Below, in pieces: positions 25,227 to 34,212 of a stretch of 64,000 nt of DNA. A program made the position numbers and the translations under genes. A model generated the notes under the pieces. The model ran no database searches, had not been told where the DNA came from, and saw only the letters and a list, made by a program, of their open reading frames with translations. This DNA comes from Agrococcus carbonis (lineage in GTDB: Bacteria; Actinomycetota; Actinomycetes; Actinomycetales; Microbacteriaceae), in assembly GCF_900104705.1 (NCBI RefSeq), contig NZ_LT629734.1:124001-188000 (forward strand). The letters are read 5' to 3'. Within the stretch, counting starts at the first letter, position 1. Every line of letters starts with the position of its first letter.

Positions 25227-25232
25227 AGTGTA
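25227..25232 (-). promoter_or_regulatory. candidate -10 box for rpmE2
   Basis: TACACT on the minus strand, fitting TAnnnT; leader of about 64 bases. -35 not evident. Confidence 0.3.
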
Positions 25233-25246
25233 TCAGGTCGGCGCGC

Positions 25247-26032
25247 TCAGCGGCGAGCCTGGGCCCGCCAGCGGCCGTCCTCGTGGCGCACCTGCAGGGG
25301 CACGCCGAACGCGGTCGTGAGGTTGTCGTCGGTGAGCACCTCGGCGAGCGGGCCTGCCGCGGTCACGCGTCCGGCCGAGAGCAGCAGCGCGTGGGTGAAG
25401 CCCGGCGGGATCTCCTCGACGTGGTGCGTCACCATGACGATCGCGGGGGCGAGGGAGCTCGACGCGTACTCCTCGAGCGACTCGAGGAGCGACTCGCGCG
25501 CGCCGAGGTCGAGGCTGCCGGCGGGCTCGTCGAGCAGCATGAGCTCGGGGTCGGTCATCACCGCGCGCGCGATCTGGACGCGCTTGCGCTCGCCGTCGGA
25601 GAGCGTGCCGAAGGTGCGGGTGGAGAGCTCGGTGAGGTCCCACGCGTCCATGACCTCGGCGGCGCGCTCGAGGTCCTCCGACTCGTACCGCTCGCGCCAG
25701 CGGCCCGTGACGGCGTAGGCCGCGGTGAGCACGACGTCGCCGACGCGCTCCCACGCCGGGATGCGGCGGGCGAGGCCCGTGGCGGCGAGGCCGATGCGCG
25801 TGCGCAGGTCGAAGACGTCGACCTTCCCCACCCGCTCCCCCAGCACGTCGACGGTGCCGGACGACGGGTGGGTCGTGGCGGCGGCGAGCTGCAGGATGGT
25901 CGACTTGCCCGCGCCGTTCGGCCCCAGGATCACCCAGCGGTCGGCCTCGCCGACGGTCCAGGTGATGGAGTCGAGGATGCGGTTGCCGTTCCGCACGAAC
26001 GACACGTCGGAGAGCTCGAGGACGCTGGCCAT
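25247..26032 (-). CDS. ABC transporter ATP-binding protein
   Basis: Stand-alone ABC ATPase of 261 residues with Walker A GPNGAGKST (about 37-45), signature LSDGERKRVQ (Asp replacing the usual first Gly), Walker B LMLLDEPAG and switch His in VMVTHHVEEIP. No permease gene is adjacent, so partner and substrate are unknown; it resembles the ModF/YbbL-like single ATPases of actinobacteria. Predicted leaderless from a TAGGCT box 7 bases before the ATG. Confidence 0.85.
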   Translation of the reverse strand: MASVLELSDVSFVRNGNRILDSITWTVGEADRWVILGPNGAGKSTILQLAAATTHPSSGTVDVLGERVGKVDVFDLRTRIGLAATGLARRIPAWERVGDVVLTAAYAVTGRWRERYESEDLERAAEVMDAWDLTELSTRTFGTLSDGERKRVQIARAVMTDPELMLLDEPAGSLDLGARESLLESLEEYASSSLAPAIVMVTHHVEEIPPGFTHALLLSAGRVTAAGPLAEVLTDDNLTTAFGVPLQVRHEDGRWRAQARR

Positions 26033-26039
26033 GGGTGCG

Positions 26040-26045
26040 AGCCTA
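26040..26045 (-). promoter_or_regulatory. leaderless -10 box, ABC ATPase gene
   Basis: TAGGCT on the minus strand ending 7 bases before ATG 26032. Confidence 0.55.
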
Positions 26046-26086
26046 TCGAGCGCGCGAGGCCCTCCCGCGCCGCCGCGCGGGGCGCC

Positions 26087-27283
26087 TCATGCCGAGCGCT
26101 CGGCGAGCACCGCCTCGTAGATGCCGCGCGTCTGCTCGGCGATGCGGCCCCAGTCGAAGCGCTCGCGCGCGCGCTCCCGGCCCGCGGCGCCCATGCGGCG
26201 GGCCGCCTCGGGATCGGCGAGCATGCGCGTGAGCGCGTCGGCGAGGTCGGCCTCGTAGCGGGCGGGGTCGGTCGGCGTGCCCGTGCCGTCCTGCACCTGG
26301 TCGATCGGCACGAGGAAGCCCGTGACGCCGTCGTCGACCACCTCGGGGATGCCGCCGGTCGCGCTGCCGACGACGGGCGCGCCGCACGCCATGGCCTCGA
26401 GGTTCACGATGCCGAGCGGCTCGTACACGCTCGGGCAGACGAAGGTCGTCGCGTGCGTGAGGAGCGCGCGCAGGTCGTCGCGCGGCAGCACGTCGTCGAT
26501 CCACACGACGCCCTCGCGCGTCGACTGCAGCTCCTCCACGAGGCCGCGCACCTCGCCCATGATCTCGGCCGTGTCGGGGGCGCCGGCGCACAGGATGAGC
26601 TGCACCCCCTCGGGCAGCTCGCGCGCGGCGCGCAGCAGGTGCGGCAGGCCCTTCTGGCGCGTGATGCGGCCGACGAAGACGACCGACGGATGGTCGGGGT
26701 CGAGCCCGAGGGCGCGCGCGCGGTCGGCGTCGGGGTTCGGCGCCCACGCCTCGAGGTCGATGCCGTTGTAGACCGTGACGACCCGCTCGGGGTCGAGCGC
26801 GGGGTAGCTGCGCAGGATGTCGGCGCGCATGCCGTCGGAGACCGCGATGACGCGATCGGCGGCCTCGTAGGCGCGCCGCTCGACGTCGCTCGAGATGCGG
26901 TAGCCGCCGCCGAGCTGCTCGGCCTTCCAGGGGCGCAGCGGCTCGAGCGAGTGCGCGCTCACGACGTGCGGCACACCGTGGAGCTGCTGCGCGAGGCGGC
27001 CGGCCTCGTTCGCGTACCAGGTGTGGGAGTGCACGAGGTCGGTGCCGGCGACGGCATCGGCGATCTGCAGGTCGACCGCGAGCGTCTGCAGCGCGGCGTT
27101 CGCCTCCGCGAGCTCGGCCGGCACGTCGTAGGCCGTGACGTCGGCCTCGTCGCGAGGCGCGCCGAAGCAGCGCACCTGCACCTCGATCGAGCGCCGCAGC
27201 GCCCGCACGAGCTCGGTCACGTGCACTCCGGCGCCGCCGTAGACGGCCGGCGGGTACTCCTTGGTCAGCAGGTCGACGCGCAT
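26087..27283 (-). CDS. glgA: glycogen synthase, actinobacterial GlgA/GlgM type
   Basis: Uses ADP-glucose from GlgC. The 398-residue protein is the actinobacterial GT4 form: [15 protein letters not shown] at the N-terminus, [15 protein letters not shown] at the start of the second Rossmann domain, and [19 protein letters not shown] with the EX7E motif. In mycobacteria the homologue (GlgM) makes maltose-1-phosphate from ADP-glucose and glucose-1-phosphate, so either activity is possible. It is divergent from glgC with 82 bases between starts and predicted leaderless promoters on both sides. Confidence 0.9.
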   Translation of the reverse strand: MRVDLLTKEYPPAVYGGAGVHVTELVRALRRSIEVQVRCFGAPRDEADVTAYDVPAELAEANAALQTLAVDLQIADAVAGTDLVHSHTWYANEAGRLAQQLHGVPHVVSAHSLEPLRPWKAEQLGGGYRISSDVERRAYEAADRVIAVSDGMRADILRSYPALDPERVVTVYNGIDLEAWAPNPDADRARALGLDPDHPSVVFVGRITRQKGLPHLLRAARELPEGVQLILCAGAPDTAEIMGEVRGLVEELQSTREGVVWIDDVLPRDDLRALLTHATTFVCPSVYEPLGIVNLEAMACGAPVVGSATGGIPEVVDDGVTGFLVPIDQVQDGTGTPTDPARYEADLADALTRMLADPEAARRMGAAGRERARERFDWGRIAEQTRGIYEAVLAERSA

Positions 27284-27289
27284 GGCTTC

Positions 27290-27295
27290 ACCGTA
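27290..27295 (-). promoter_or_regulatory. leaderless -10 box, glgA
   Basis: TACGGT on the minus strand ending 6 bases before ATG 27283. Confidence 0.5.
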
Positions 27296-27352
27296 CGCCA
27301 GGAGGGCACGGGAGTCTGTGCGCGTCCCTGGTCGCGTCCAGCGGGCGGCGCA

Positions 27353-27358
27353 TAGGGT
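27353..27358 (+). promoter_or_regulatory. leaderless -10 box, glgC
   Basis: TAGGGT ending 7 bases before ATG 27366; it also argues against the in-frame ATG at 27360. Confidence 0.55.
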
Positions 27359-27365
27359 GATGGGC

Positions 27366-28604
27366 ATGGACAAGAAGGTCTTCGGGATCGTGCTCGCCGG
27401 CGGCGAGGGCAAGCGGCTGATGCCGCTCACCGCCGACCGGGCGAAGCCGGCCGTGCCGTTCGGCGGCGCCTATCGCCTCATCGACTTCGCCATCTCGAAC
27501 CTCATCAACTCGGGCCTGCGGCAGATCGTCGTGCTCACGCAGTACAAGTCGCACTCGCTCGACCGGCACATCTCGCAGGTGTGGCGCATGTCGAACATGC
27601 TCAACTCCTACGTGACGTCGGTGCCCGCGCAGCAGCGCACGGGCAAGCACTGGTTCGCCGGCAGCGCCGACGCGATCTTCCAGTCGCTCAACCTCATCGC
27701 CGACGAGCGCCCCGACATCGTCGTCGTGGTCGGCGCCGACCACGTCTACCGCATGGACTTCCGCGACATGATCGACGCGCACATCGCCTCGGGCGCGCGC
27801 GCGACCGTCGCGGGCATCCGCCAGCCGCTCGAGCTGGCCAACCAGTTCGGCGTCATCGAGGAGGACGCCGAGCGCAGCGGCTTCATCCGCGCGTTCCACG
27901 AGAAGCCCGCCGACGCATCCGACCTCGTCGTCGCGCCCGGCGAGGTGCTCGCCTCGATGGGCAACTACGTCTTCGACGCGGATGCGCTCGTCGAGGCCGT
28001 GACGGCCGACAACGCGATCGAGGACTCCGACCACGACATGGGCGGCGACCTCATCCCCTGGTTCGTGCAGCGCGGCGAGGCCGGCATGTACGACCTCAAG
28101 CACAACACCGTGCCGGGCGCGACCGAGCGCGACAAGTACTACTGGCGCGACGTCGGCACGATCGAGTCGTTCTTCGACGCGCACATGGACCTCATCTCGG
28201 CGCTGCCGATCTTCAACCTCTACAACCGCGAGTGGCCGATCTACACGCAGATCGTCAACGCCCCGCCGGCGAAGTTCACGCGTGACGCGTGGGGCCGCGC
28301 CGCCGACGTCAACGAGGCGATCGTGGGCTCGGGCTCGGTCGTGCAGGGCGCCTCGATCGTGCGCAGCGTCGTCGCGCCCTGGTGCACGGTCGACGCGGGC
28401 GCGACCGTCTCCGACGCGATCCTGTTCGACGGGGTGCACGTGGGCGCGGGCGCCGTCGTGCGCCGCGCGATCATCGACAAGTCGGTCGAGATCGGTCCCG
28501 GCGTGCAGGTCGGCGTCGACCACGACCACGACCGCGCGCGGGGCTTCGCCGTCTCGGCCTCGGGCATCGTCACGGTGCCCAAGGGCGCGAAGATCGACCA
28601 GTGA
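27366..28604 (+). CDS. glgC: glucose-1-phosphate adenylyltransferase
   Basis: Makes ADP-glucose from glucose-1-phosphate and ATP, the committed step of glycogen synthesis. The 412-residue protein has [16 protein letters not shown] (nucleotide binding), [24 protein letters not shown] (metal Asp), the FHEKP sugar-phosphate site and a C-terminal left-handed beta helix with hexapeptide repeats. It overlaps serB by 4 bases (GTGA). Its position opposite glgA is conserved in actinobacteria. Confidence 0.95.
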   Translation: MDKKVFGIVLAGGEGKRLMPLTADRAKPAVPFGGAYRLIDFAISNLINSGLRQIVVLTQYKSHSLDRHISQVWRMSNMLNSYVTSVPAQQRTGKHWFAGSADAIFQSLNLIADERPDIVVVVGADHVYRMDFRDMIDAHIASGARATVAGIRQPLELANQFGVIEEDAERSGFIRAFHEKPADASDLVVAPGEVLASMGNYVFDADALVEAVTADNAIEDSDHDMGGDLIPWFVQRGEAGMYDLKHNTVPGATERDKYYWRDVGTIESFFDAHMDLISALPIFNLYNREWPIYTQIVNAPPAKFTRDAWGRAADVNEAIVGSGSVVQGASIVRSVVAPWCTVDAGATVSDAILFDGVHVGAGAVVRRAIIDKSVEIGPGVQVGVDHDHDRARGFAVSASGIVTVPKGAKIDQ

Positions 28605-29257
28605 CGCGCGCCTCGCTGCTCGTCGTCACCGACGTCGACTCCACGCTCATCCGCGATGAGGTCATCGAGCTGCTCGCGCGCGCCGTCGGCCCGGACGCCG
28701 AGCGGCACGTCGCCGCGGTCACCGAGCGCGCGATGCAGGGCGAGCTCGACTTCGCGGCGTCCCTCGCCGAGCGCCTGCTCATCCTCGAGGGCCTCCCCGC
28801 CTCCGTCGTCGACGACGCTCGGGCGCAGGTGACGGTGACCGACGGCGTCCCAGAGCTCATCGCCGAGGTGCACGCGCGCGGCGGTCGGATCGCCGCGGTC
28901 TCCGGCGGCTTCCACGAGGTGCTCGATCCGCTCGCGGCAGAACTCGGCATCGACCACGCGCGCGCCAACCGGCTCGAGGTCGCAGGCGGTCGGCTCACGG
29001 GCCGCTCGACCGGCCCGATCATCGACGGCGCGGCGAAGCGCGACACGCTCGAGTCGCTGCGCGCGAACCTCGGCGTGGCGCGCGAGGCCGTGATGGCGGT
29101 CGGCGACGGCGCGAACGACCTGCTCATGATGGGCGCCGCGGGCGTCTCGGTGGCCTTCTGCGCGAAGCCGGCGGTGCGGGAGCGCGCGAGCCACGTGGTC
29201 GACGTGCCCGACTTCCGCGAGCTCCTCGCGCTGCTGCCGGGCGTCCCGACCCGCTGA
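28601..29257 (+). CDS. serB: phosphoserine phosphatase
   Basis: Last step of serine synthesis, O-phosphoserine to serine. The 218-residue HAD protein has motif I DVDST (nucleophile Asp and acid/base Asp), [13 protein letters not shown] (motif II Ser with the substrate loop), and [11 protein letters not shown] (motif IV). There is no N-terminal ACT domain, unlike the long mycobacterial SerB2. The GTG start overlaps the glgC stop. Confidence 0.9.
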   Translation: MTRASLLVVTDVDSTLIRDEVIELLARAVGPDAERHVAAVTERAMQGELDFAASLAERLLILEGLPASVVDDARAQVTVTDGVPELIAEVHARGGRIAAVSGGFHEVLDPLAAELGIDHARANRLEVAGGRLTGRSTGPIIDGAAKRDTLESLRANLGVAREAVMAVGDGANDLLMMGAAGVSVAFCAKPAVRERASHVVDVPDFRELLALLPGVPTR

Positions 29258-29259
29258 CC

Positions 29260-29652
29260 TCAGCCCTCGAGCAGCGCCCGCAGCCGCTCGAGGTCGGCCG
29301 CGACCGCCTGCGCGTCGGCCTCGAACGCATCCGCCCCGACGCCCTCGAGGCGCCGCAGCGTGAAGACGACCTCGGCGCCGAGCGGATGCGCGACGACGCG
29401 CATGGGGTTGTGCACGACCGTGCCGTCGGGCAGCGTCACGTCGTGGTCGAGCACGCCGAGGTCGTTGGGCGGCGCGAAGCGCACCCGCACGCGGCCCATC
29501 GGCGAGTCGACGACGAGCGCGTCGGCCTCGGTGCGCAGCTCGCCCTGCGCGAGCCCCGCGGCCCACGCGGGCAGGTGCGAGGGATCGCCGGCGAAGGCCG
29601 CGACCTCGCGCGGCGCGCGCCGGATGACGACGCTCACGTGCCGGCTCTCCAT
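29260..29652 (-). CDS. SRPBCC-fold (START-like) protein
   Basis: A 130-residue helix-grip protein resembling polyketide cyclase/dehydrase-type SRPBCC proteins (VIRRAPREVAAFAGDPSHLPAWAAGL at the N-terminus, C-terminal helix with LERLRALLEG). These bind hydrophobic ligands, but none can be named. It follows fabG by 22 bases on the same strand, so it is probably its operon partner, and converges with serB with 2 bases between stops. Confidence 0.75.
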   Translation of the reverse strand: MESRHVSVVIRRAPREVAAFAGDPSHLPAWAAGLAQGELRTEADALVVDSPMGRVRVRFAPPNDLGVLDHDVTLPDGTVVHNPMRVVAHPLGAEVVFTLRRLEGVGADAFEADAQAVAADLERLRALLEG

Positions 29653-29674
29653 CGCCCCCTCCTCGGCTCGCGCG

Positions 29675-30382
29675 TCAGTGCCCCATGCCGAGGCCGCCGT
29701 CGACGGGGATGACGGCGCCCGAGATGTACGCGGCCTCGTCGCCGGCGATCCAGCGCACGACGGCGGCGACCTCCTCGGGAGTCGCGTAGCGGCCGGCCGG
29801 GATCGCCTTCTTGTACTCCGCCTGCGTCGCGTCGTCGAGCTCGGCCGTCATGTCGGTCTCGATGAAGCCGGGTGCGACGACGTTCGCGGTGATGCCGCGC
29901 GCGCCGAGCTCGCGCGTGATCGAGCGGGCGATGCCCACGAGGCCCGCCTTCGACGCGGCGTAGTTGACCTGGCCCGGGCCGCCGTAGAGGCCGACGACGC
30001 TCGAGATGAGCACGACCCTCCCCCACTTCGCGCGCAGCATGCCCTTCGACGCGCGCTGCACGACGCGGAAGGCGCCCGTGAGGTTCGTGTCGACGACGTC
30101 GACGAAGTCCTGCTCGCTCATGCGCATGAGCAGCGTGTCCCGCGTGATGCCGGCGTTCGCGACGACGACCTCCACCGGGCCGAGCTCGGCCTCGATGCGC
30201 GTGAACGCGGCGTCGACCGAGGCGCTGTCGGTCACGTCGGCGGCGACGGCGAGGGGGCCCTCGGGCCCGGAGCCGTCGCGCGAGGTGATCGCGACGCGGT
30301 GGCCGGCGTCGAGGAAGGCCTGGGCGATGGCGCGGCCGATGCCGCGGTTGCCGCCGGTGACGAGGACGGTGCGAGAGGTCAT
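29675..30382 (-). CDS. fabG: 3-oxoacyl-ACP reductase (FabG-type SDR)
   Basis: NADPH-dependent reductase of fatty-acid elongation. The 235-residue protein is a classical SDR: TGGNRGIGRA cofactor motif, NAG at the fourth strand, catalytic Ser (ISSVVG), Tyr-x3-Lys (NYAASK) and C-terminal ISGAVIPVDGGLGMGH. The closest family match is FabG1/MabA. The ATG is 7 bases after a TAGGCT box, so it is predicted leaderless. No inhA-like enoyl reductase follows. Confidence 0.88.
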   Translation of the reverse strand: MTSRTVLVTGGNRGIGRAIAQAFLDAGHRVAITSRDGSGPEGPLAVAADVTDSASVDAAFTRIEAELGPVEVVVANAGITRDTLLMRMSEQDFVDVVDTNLTGAFRVVQRASKGMLRAKWGRVVLISSVVGLYGGPGQVNYAASKAGLVGIARSITRELGARGITANVVAPGFIETDMTAELDDATQAEYKKAIPAGRYATPEEVAAVVRWIAGDEAAYISGAVIPVDGGLGMGH

Positions 30383-30389
30383 GCCGAGA

Positions 30390-30395
30390 AGCCTA
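30390..30395 (-). promoter_or_regulatory. leaderless -10 box, fabG
   Basis: TAGGCT on the minus strand ending 7 bases before ATG 30382. Confidence 0.55.
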
Positions 30396-30446
30396 CGTCG
30401 CCCGATCCATGCGGTTCGCACAGGGTGGGCGCCGGGCGCGCGGGCG

Positions 30447-30452
30447 TAGACT
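30447..30452 (+). promoter_or_regulatory. candidate -10 box, DUF3099-SURF1 operon
   Basis: TAGACT ending 10 bases before ATG 30463; leader at most 3-4 bases. Confidence 0.45.
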
Positions 30453-30462
30453 CGGTGGAGCC

Positions 30463-30738
30463 ATGCGAGAGCGCTCCGGGTCGATCACCGACCTCCCGAT
30501 GTCCCCTGACGAGGATCGTCAGAGGCGCTTCCGCATGTACTTCTACCTCATGCTCGTGCGCGTCGCGTGCTTCGGCATCTTCTTCGTCGTGCCGGGGTGG
30601 TGGAAGCTCGTGCCGGCGTTCTTCGCCGTCTTCATCCCCTACTTCGCGGTCGTGATCGCGAACGTCTCGACCCGGCACGTCACGCAGGGCCTCACGCCGC
30701 CGAACGCGCTGCCGCCGGGCAAGGGGGACGCCGAGTGA
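30463..30738 (+). CDS. DUF3099-domain membrane protein
   Basis: A 91-residue protein with a charged N-terminus (SPDEDRQRRFRMYFYLM) and two membrane helices (about 25-44 and 49-66), the pattern of actinobacterial DUF3099. Function unknown. Its stop overlaps the next gene (GTGA), which in turn overlaps the SURF1 gene, so the three form one tightly coupled operon; the SURF1 partner suggests, without proof, a role around cytochrome oxidase assembly or the membrane. Confidence 0.75.
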   Translation: MRERSGSITDLPMSPDEDRQRRFRMYFYLMLVRVACFGIFFVVPGWWKLVPAFFAVFIPYFAVVIANVSTRHVTQGLTPPNALPPGKGDAE

Positions 30739-30974
30739 GCCTGCTCTCGATGCTCGACGGCGGCTCGGGCGAGGCCCGCTGCTCGGCGTCCGGCTGCGGC
30801 GCGACGGCCGCCCACGCGTTGCACTGGCGCAACCCCCGCATCCACTCGGCCGACCGGGTCAAGACGTGGGCGGCGTGCGACGAGCACCGCGAGACGCTCG
30901 CGGCGTGGCTGCGCTCGCGCGGCTTCCCGGTGACGGCGACGGCCTTCGGCGAGACCGTGGAGCGGATCGCCTGA
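30735..30974 (+). CDS. small Cys/His protein of unknown function
   Basis: A 79-residue soluble protein. Cys16, Cys21, Cys48 and His51 form a C-x4-C...C-x2-H pattern that could bind one zinc, with a HALHWRNPRIH segment between. I recall similar short proteins in related genomes beside SURF1 or DUF3099 genes but know no function. The GTG start overlaps the DUF3099 stop, and its TGA overlaps the SURF1 ATG (TGATG), so translation is coupled on both sides. Confidence 0.7.
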   Translation: MSLLSMLDGGSGEARCSASGCGATAAHALHWRNPRIHSADRVKTWAACDEHRETLAAWLRSRGFPVTATAFGETVERIA

Positions 30975-31771
30975 TGCTGCGCCTCCTGCGCGAGCCTCGC
31001 TGGCTCGGCTACCTCGCCGCGGCCGTCGTGTTCGCGATCGTCTGCTGCGCGCTCGGCGTGTGGCAGTGGAACCGGCGGGAGGAGGCGCTCGCCGCGATCG
31101 ATCGGCTCGCGAGCAACTACGACCGCGAGCCGGTCGCGGTGGCGGATGCGCTGCCCGCGCTCGACGCGTACGACGCCGACCAGCAGTGGACGCCCGTGCG
31201 CCTCGAGGGCGAGTACCTGCTCGACGAGCAGCTGCTGCTGCGCGGCCGCTGGCAGGGCGGGCAGGTCGGCTTCGACGTCATCGCGCCGTTCCGCACGACC
31301 GACGGCGCCGTCTTCCTCGTCGACCGCGGCTGGATCGACCAGGCGTCGGGGGCCGAGCGGCCGGTGACCGAGCCGGAGACCCCCGCGGGGCAGACGGTCG
31401 TCGTCGCGCGCCTGCGCCCCGACGAGGGAGCGATCCCCGGCCGCGGAGCGCCGGAGGGGCAGATCGCATCCGTCGACCTCGACGCGATCGCCGCCGACCT
31501 CGGCGAGCCGACGTACACGGGCGCCTACGGGCTGCTCGCGAGCGAGGGCGGCGGCGTGCCCGACGATGTCGCGGTCGCGACGCGCCCCGTGCTCGACGAG
31601 GGGCCGCACCTGTCGTACACGCTGCAGTGGTTCGTCTTCGCGCTCGGCGGCTTCGCGGCGCTCGCGTGGGGCATGCGCGATGAGCTGCGCGGCGAGCGGC
31701 CGACGGAGCGCCCCGTGCGCGCGCGCCGCACCGACGCCGACGTCGAGGACGACATCCTCGATCGCGGCTGA
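30974..31771 (+). CDS. SURF1-family cytochrome oxidase biogenesis protein
   Basis: Assists haem a insertion or assembly of aa3-type cytochrome c oxidase. The 265-residue protein has an N-terminal helix (about 11-31, ending GVWQWNRR), a large external domain (WTPVRLEGEYL, VDRGWI), and a C-terminal helix (LSYTLQWFVFALGGFAALAWG), the hallmark SURF1 layout. The acidic/basic tail is cytosolic. Haem A synthesis genes ctaA and ctaB are also in the window, about 18-22 kb away. Confidence 0.9.
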   Translation: MLRLLREPRWLGYLAAAVVFAIVCCALGVWQWNRREEALAAIDRLASNYDREPVAVADALPALDAYDADQQWTPVRLEGEYLLDEQLLLRGRWQGGQVGFDVIAPFRTTDGAVFLVDRGWIDQASGAERPVTEPETPAGQTVVVARLRPDEGAIPGRGAPEGQIASVDLDAIAADLGEPTYTGAYGLLASEGGGVPDDVAVATRPVLDEGPHLSYTLQWFVFALGGFAALAWGMRDELRGERPTERPVRARRTDADVEDDILDRG

Positions 31772-31772
31772 G

Positions 31773-32432
31773 TCAGCCGCCGACCGTCGGGATCGCCTCG
31801 GTGCGCACGGACGGCAGCCGCCATCCGAGCAGCTCGCTCGCGATGCGCAGCGTCGTCACGAGCGCGGCGATCCCCATGATGAGCAGCCAGTGGCCCGCGC
31901 CGAGCGCGATCGCCGCGGCGGCGGCGCTCGACCCGAGCAGCGCCGGCAGCAGGTAGAGGCGCGAGTCGCGCCGGAACACGGCGGGGATGTCGTTGGCGAG
32001 GGCGTCGCGCAGCACGCCGCCGCCGATGCCGGTGAGCATGCCGGCGAACGCGGCACCGACCGGGCCGACGCCCAGCTGCATCGCCTTCGACGCGCCGGCG
32101 ACGACGAAGACGCCGAGCCCGATCGCGTCGAACACGAGCACCGCCTTGTCGAGCCGGCGCATCCAGCGGTGCAGCAGGAACACGACCGCCGCGCCGCCGA
32201 GCGCCACCGCGAGCATCCACCAGTCGGTGAGGGCCGCCACCGGGGTGGCGCCGATCAGCACGTCGCGCGCCATGCCGCCGCCGGTCGCCGTGACGACGGC
32301 GAGCCCGGCGATGCCGACGAGGTCCATCCGCTTCTCGACCGCGAGCAGCGCGCCCGAGATCGCGAAGGCGAGCACGCCGACGGCGTGGAACGACAGCCAG
32401 ACCACCAGCACCGGGCCGGTCAGCGCATCCAT
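31773..32432 (-). CDS. TRIC-type cation channel family protein (UPF0126)
   Basis: Integral membrane protein of 219 residues with seven predicted helices and the internal duplication typical of prokaryotic TRIC channels: TATGGGMARDVLIG in repeat one and TGIGGGVLRDAL in repeat two, both with the Gly triplet and Arg-Asp. Probable trimeric potassium-permeable channel. SD-like GAGAGGAG lies before the ATG. It follows the ABC-F gene with 25 bases between and may be cotranscribed with it. Confidence 0.85.
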   Translation of the reverse strand: MDALTGPVLVVWLSFHAVGVLAFAISGALLAVEKRMDLVGIAGLAVVTATGGGMARDVLIGATPVAALTDWWMLAVALGGAAVVFLLHRWMRRLDKAVLVFDAIGLGVFVVAGASKAMQLGVGPVGAAFAGMLTGIGGGVLRDALANDIPAVFRRDSRLYLLPALLGSSAAAAAIALGAGHWLLIMGIAALVTTLRIASELLGWRLPSVRTEAIPTVGG

Positions 32433-32457
32433 GGCCGCTCCTCTCCGACTTCCGAGG

Positions 32458-34068
32458 CTAGGCGAGCCCGATCAGCTCGAGGTACTCCGGGTTCCAGAGG
32501 TCCTCGGTGCCGTCGGGCATGATGAGCACGCGCTCGGGGTCGAGCGCCTCGACGGCGCCCTCGTCGTGGCTCACGAGGATGACGGCGCCCTCGTAGGCGC
32601 CGAGCGCGCCGAGGATCTCCTCGCGGCTCGCGGGGTCGAGGTTGTTCGTCGGCTCGTCGAGCAGCAGCAGGTTGGCGCTCGAGACGACGAGCATCGCGAG
32701 CGAGAGGCGCGTCTTCTCCCCGCCCGAGAGCACGCGGGCGGGCTTGTCGGCGTCGTCGCCGGTGAAGAGGAACGAGCCGAGCACCCGGCGCGCCTCGGTG
32801 GGCGCGATGTCCGGGGATGCGGTCAGCATGTTCTGCAGCACGGTGCGGTCGACGTCGAGGGTCTCGTGCTCCTGCGCGTAGTAGCCGATCCGCAGGCCGT
32901 GGCCGCGCTCGATCTCGCCGGTGTCGCTCTCGGCGACCCCGGCGAGGATGCGCAGGAGCGTGGTCTTCCCCGCGCCGTTGAGCCCGAGCACGACGACGCG
33001 CGAGCCGCGGTCGACCGCGAGGTCGACGGCCGTGAAGATCTCGAGCGAGCCGTACGACTTCGACAGGTCGCGCGCCATGATCGGGGTCTTCCCCACGGGC
33101 GCCGGCTTCGGGAAGCGCAGCTTCGCGACCCGGTCGACCGCGCGCTCCTCCTCGAGCCCCGACCGCATCCGCTCCGCTCGGCGCGCCATCTGCTTCGCCG
33201 CGACGGCCTTCGTCGCCTTCGCGCCCATCTTGGCCGCCTGCAGCTCGAGCTGGCTCGCCTGCTTCTCGACGTTGGCGCGCTCGCGCTTGCGGCGCTCGGC
33301 GTCGGCCTCGCGCTGGCGCAGGTAGAGCTTCCACCCGGTGTTGTAGATGTCGATCACCTGGCGGTTCGCGTCGAGGTAGAAGACGCGGTTCACCGTCTCC
33401 TCGACGAGCTCGACGTCGTGGCTGATGACCATGAGGCCGCCCTGGTAGCCCTTGAGGAACTCGCGCAGCCACACGACGGAGTCGGCGTCCAGGTGGTTCG
33501 TCGGCTCGTCGAGCAGCATCGTGTCGGCGCCCGAGAAGAGGATGCGGGCGAGCTCGATGCGGCGGCGCTGGCCGCCCGAGAGCGTCTCGAGCGGCTGGTC
33601 GAGGATGCGGTCGGGCAGCTGCAGGTTCGACGCGATCGCGGCGCCCTCGGCCTCGGCCGCGTAGCCGCCGAGCGCGAGGAAGCGATCCTCGAGGCGGCTG
33701 TACCGGCGCATCGCCTCGTCGGCGACGGCGCCGCCCTCCCCCATCTGCTCGGTCGCGAGGCGCATGCCCTCGACGAGCTCGCCGATGCCTCGGGCGTCGA
33801 GGATGCGTCGGCGCGCGGTCTGCTTCGGGTCGCCCGAGCGCGGGTCCTGCGGCAGGTAGCCGATCTCGCCGGTGCGCTCGACGGTGCCCGAGAACGTGTG
33901 GCCGTCGCGGTCGTCGCTCACGCCCGCGAGCACCTTCGTCATCGTCGTCTTGCCCGCGCCGTTGCGCCCGACGAGCCCGATCTTGTCGCCCGCGGCGATG
34001 CGGAACGACACGTCGCTCATGAGCGTGCGGGGGCCGACGGAGAGCTCGAAGCCGGACACGGCGATCAT
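32458..34068 (-). CDS. ABC-F family ATPase
   Basis: Cytosolic tandem ABC protein acting at the ribosome. In 536 residues: first domain with GRNGAGKTT, LSGGQRRRIEL and MLLDEPTNHLD; a long charged linker (about 235-310, rich in Lys, Arg and Gln); second domain with GLNGAGKTTLLR, LSGGEKTRLSLAML and LLLDEPTNNLD. There are no membrane helices. Which subfamily (translation factor or antibiotic protection) cannot be decided from the motifs. A TAGGCT box at 34132-34137 predicts a leader of about 57 bases. Confidence 0.9.
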   Translation of the reverse strand: MIAVSGFELSVGPRTLMSDVSFRIAAGDKIGLVGRNGAGKTTMTKVLAGVSDDRDGHTFSGTVERTGEIGYLPQDPRSGDPKQTARRRILDARGIGELVEGMRLATEQMGEGGAVADEAMRRYSRLEDRFLALGGYAAEAEGAAIASNLQLPDRILDQPLETLSGGQRRRIELARILFSGADTMLLDEPTNHLDADSVVWLREFLKGYQGGLMVISHDVELVEETVNRVFYLDANRQVIDIYNTGWKLYLRQREADAERRKRERANVEKQASQLELQAAKMGAKATKAVAAKQMARRAERMRSGLEEERAVDRVAKLRFPKPAPVGKTPIMARDLSKSYGSLEIFTAVDLAVDRGSRVVVLGLNGAGKTTLLRILAGVAESDTGEIERGHGLRIGYYAQEHETLDVDRTVLQNMLTASPDIAPTEARRVLGSFLFTGDDADKPARVLSGGEKTRLSLAMLVVSSANLLLLDEPTNNLDPASREEILGALGAYEGAVILVSHDEGAVEALDPERVLIMPDGTEDLWNPEYLELIGLA

Positions 34069-34131
34069 GACGCGCGGGAGCCTCTCTCGACGGGGTGCGG
34101 GGCGGCCCGGACGGAGGCGGGCCAGCCGCCC

Positions 34132-34137
34132 AGCCTA
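34132..34137 (-). promoter_or_regulatory. candidate -10 box, ABC-F gene
   Basis: TAGGCT on the minus strand, 63 bases before ATG 34068, leaving a leader of about 57 bases. Leader-encoded control is known for some ABC-F genes; I see no leader peptide here. Confidence 0.4.
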
Positions 34138-34200
34138 TCAGCGCGGGCGATGCGCCGCGGCGGATGCCGAGCGGATGCCGGCGCGGTCCGCGGGCCCGCC

Positions 34201-34206
34201 TAGGCT
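34201..34206 (+). promoter_or_regulatory. leaderless -10 box, bioY
   Basis: TAGGCT ending 6 bases before ATG 34213. Confidence 0.55.
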
Positions 34207-34212
34207 GTCGCC

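Noticed and set aside
25157..25246. Zur operator upstream of the zinc-independent L31 gene
   Set aside because: Expected from biology of C-minus L31, but I could not find a convincing palindrome in the 90 bases.
30735..30974. Acetone carboxylase, a label I recall being given to similar short proteins
   Set aside because: The 79-residue protein has no feature of that enzyme; such a name would be a propagated misannotation.
34069..34212. Riboswitch or biotin operator upstream of bioY, or leader-peptide attenuator upstream of the ABC-F gene
   Set aside because: bioY is predicted leaderless, leaving no room for a riboswitch, and no leader peptide or alternative stems could be supported for the ABC-F side.
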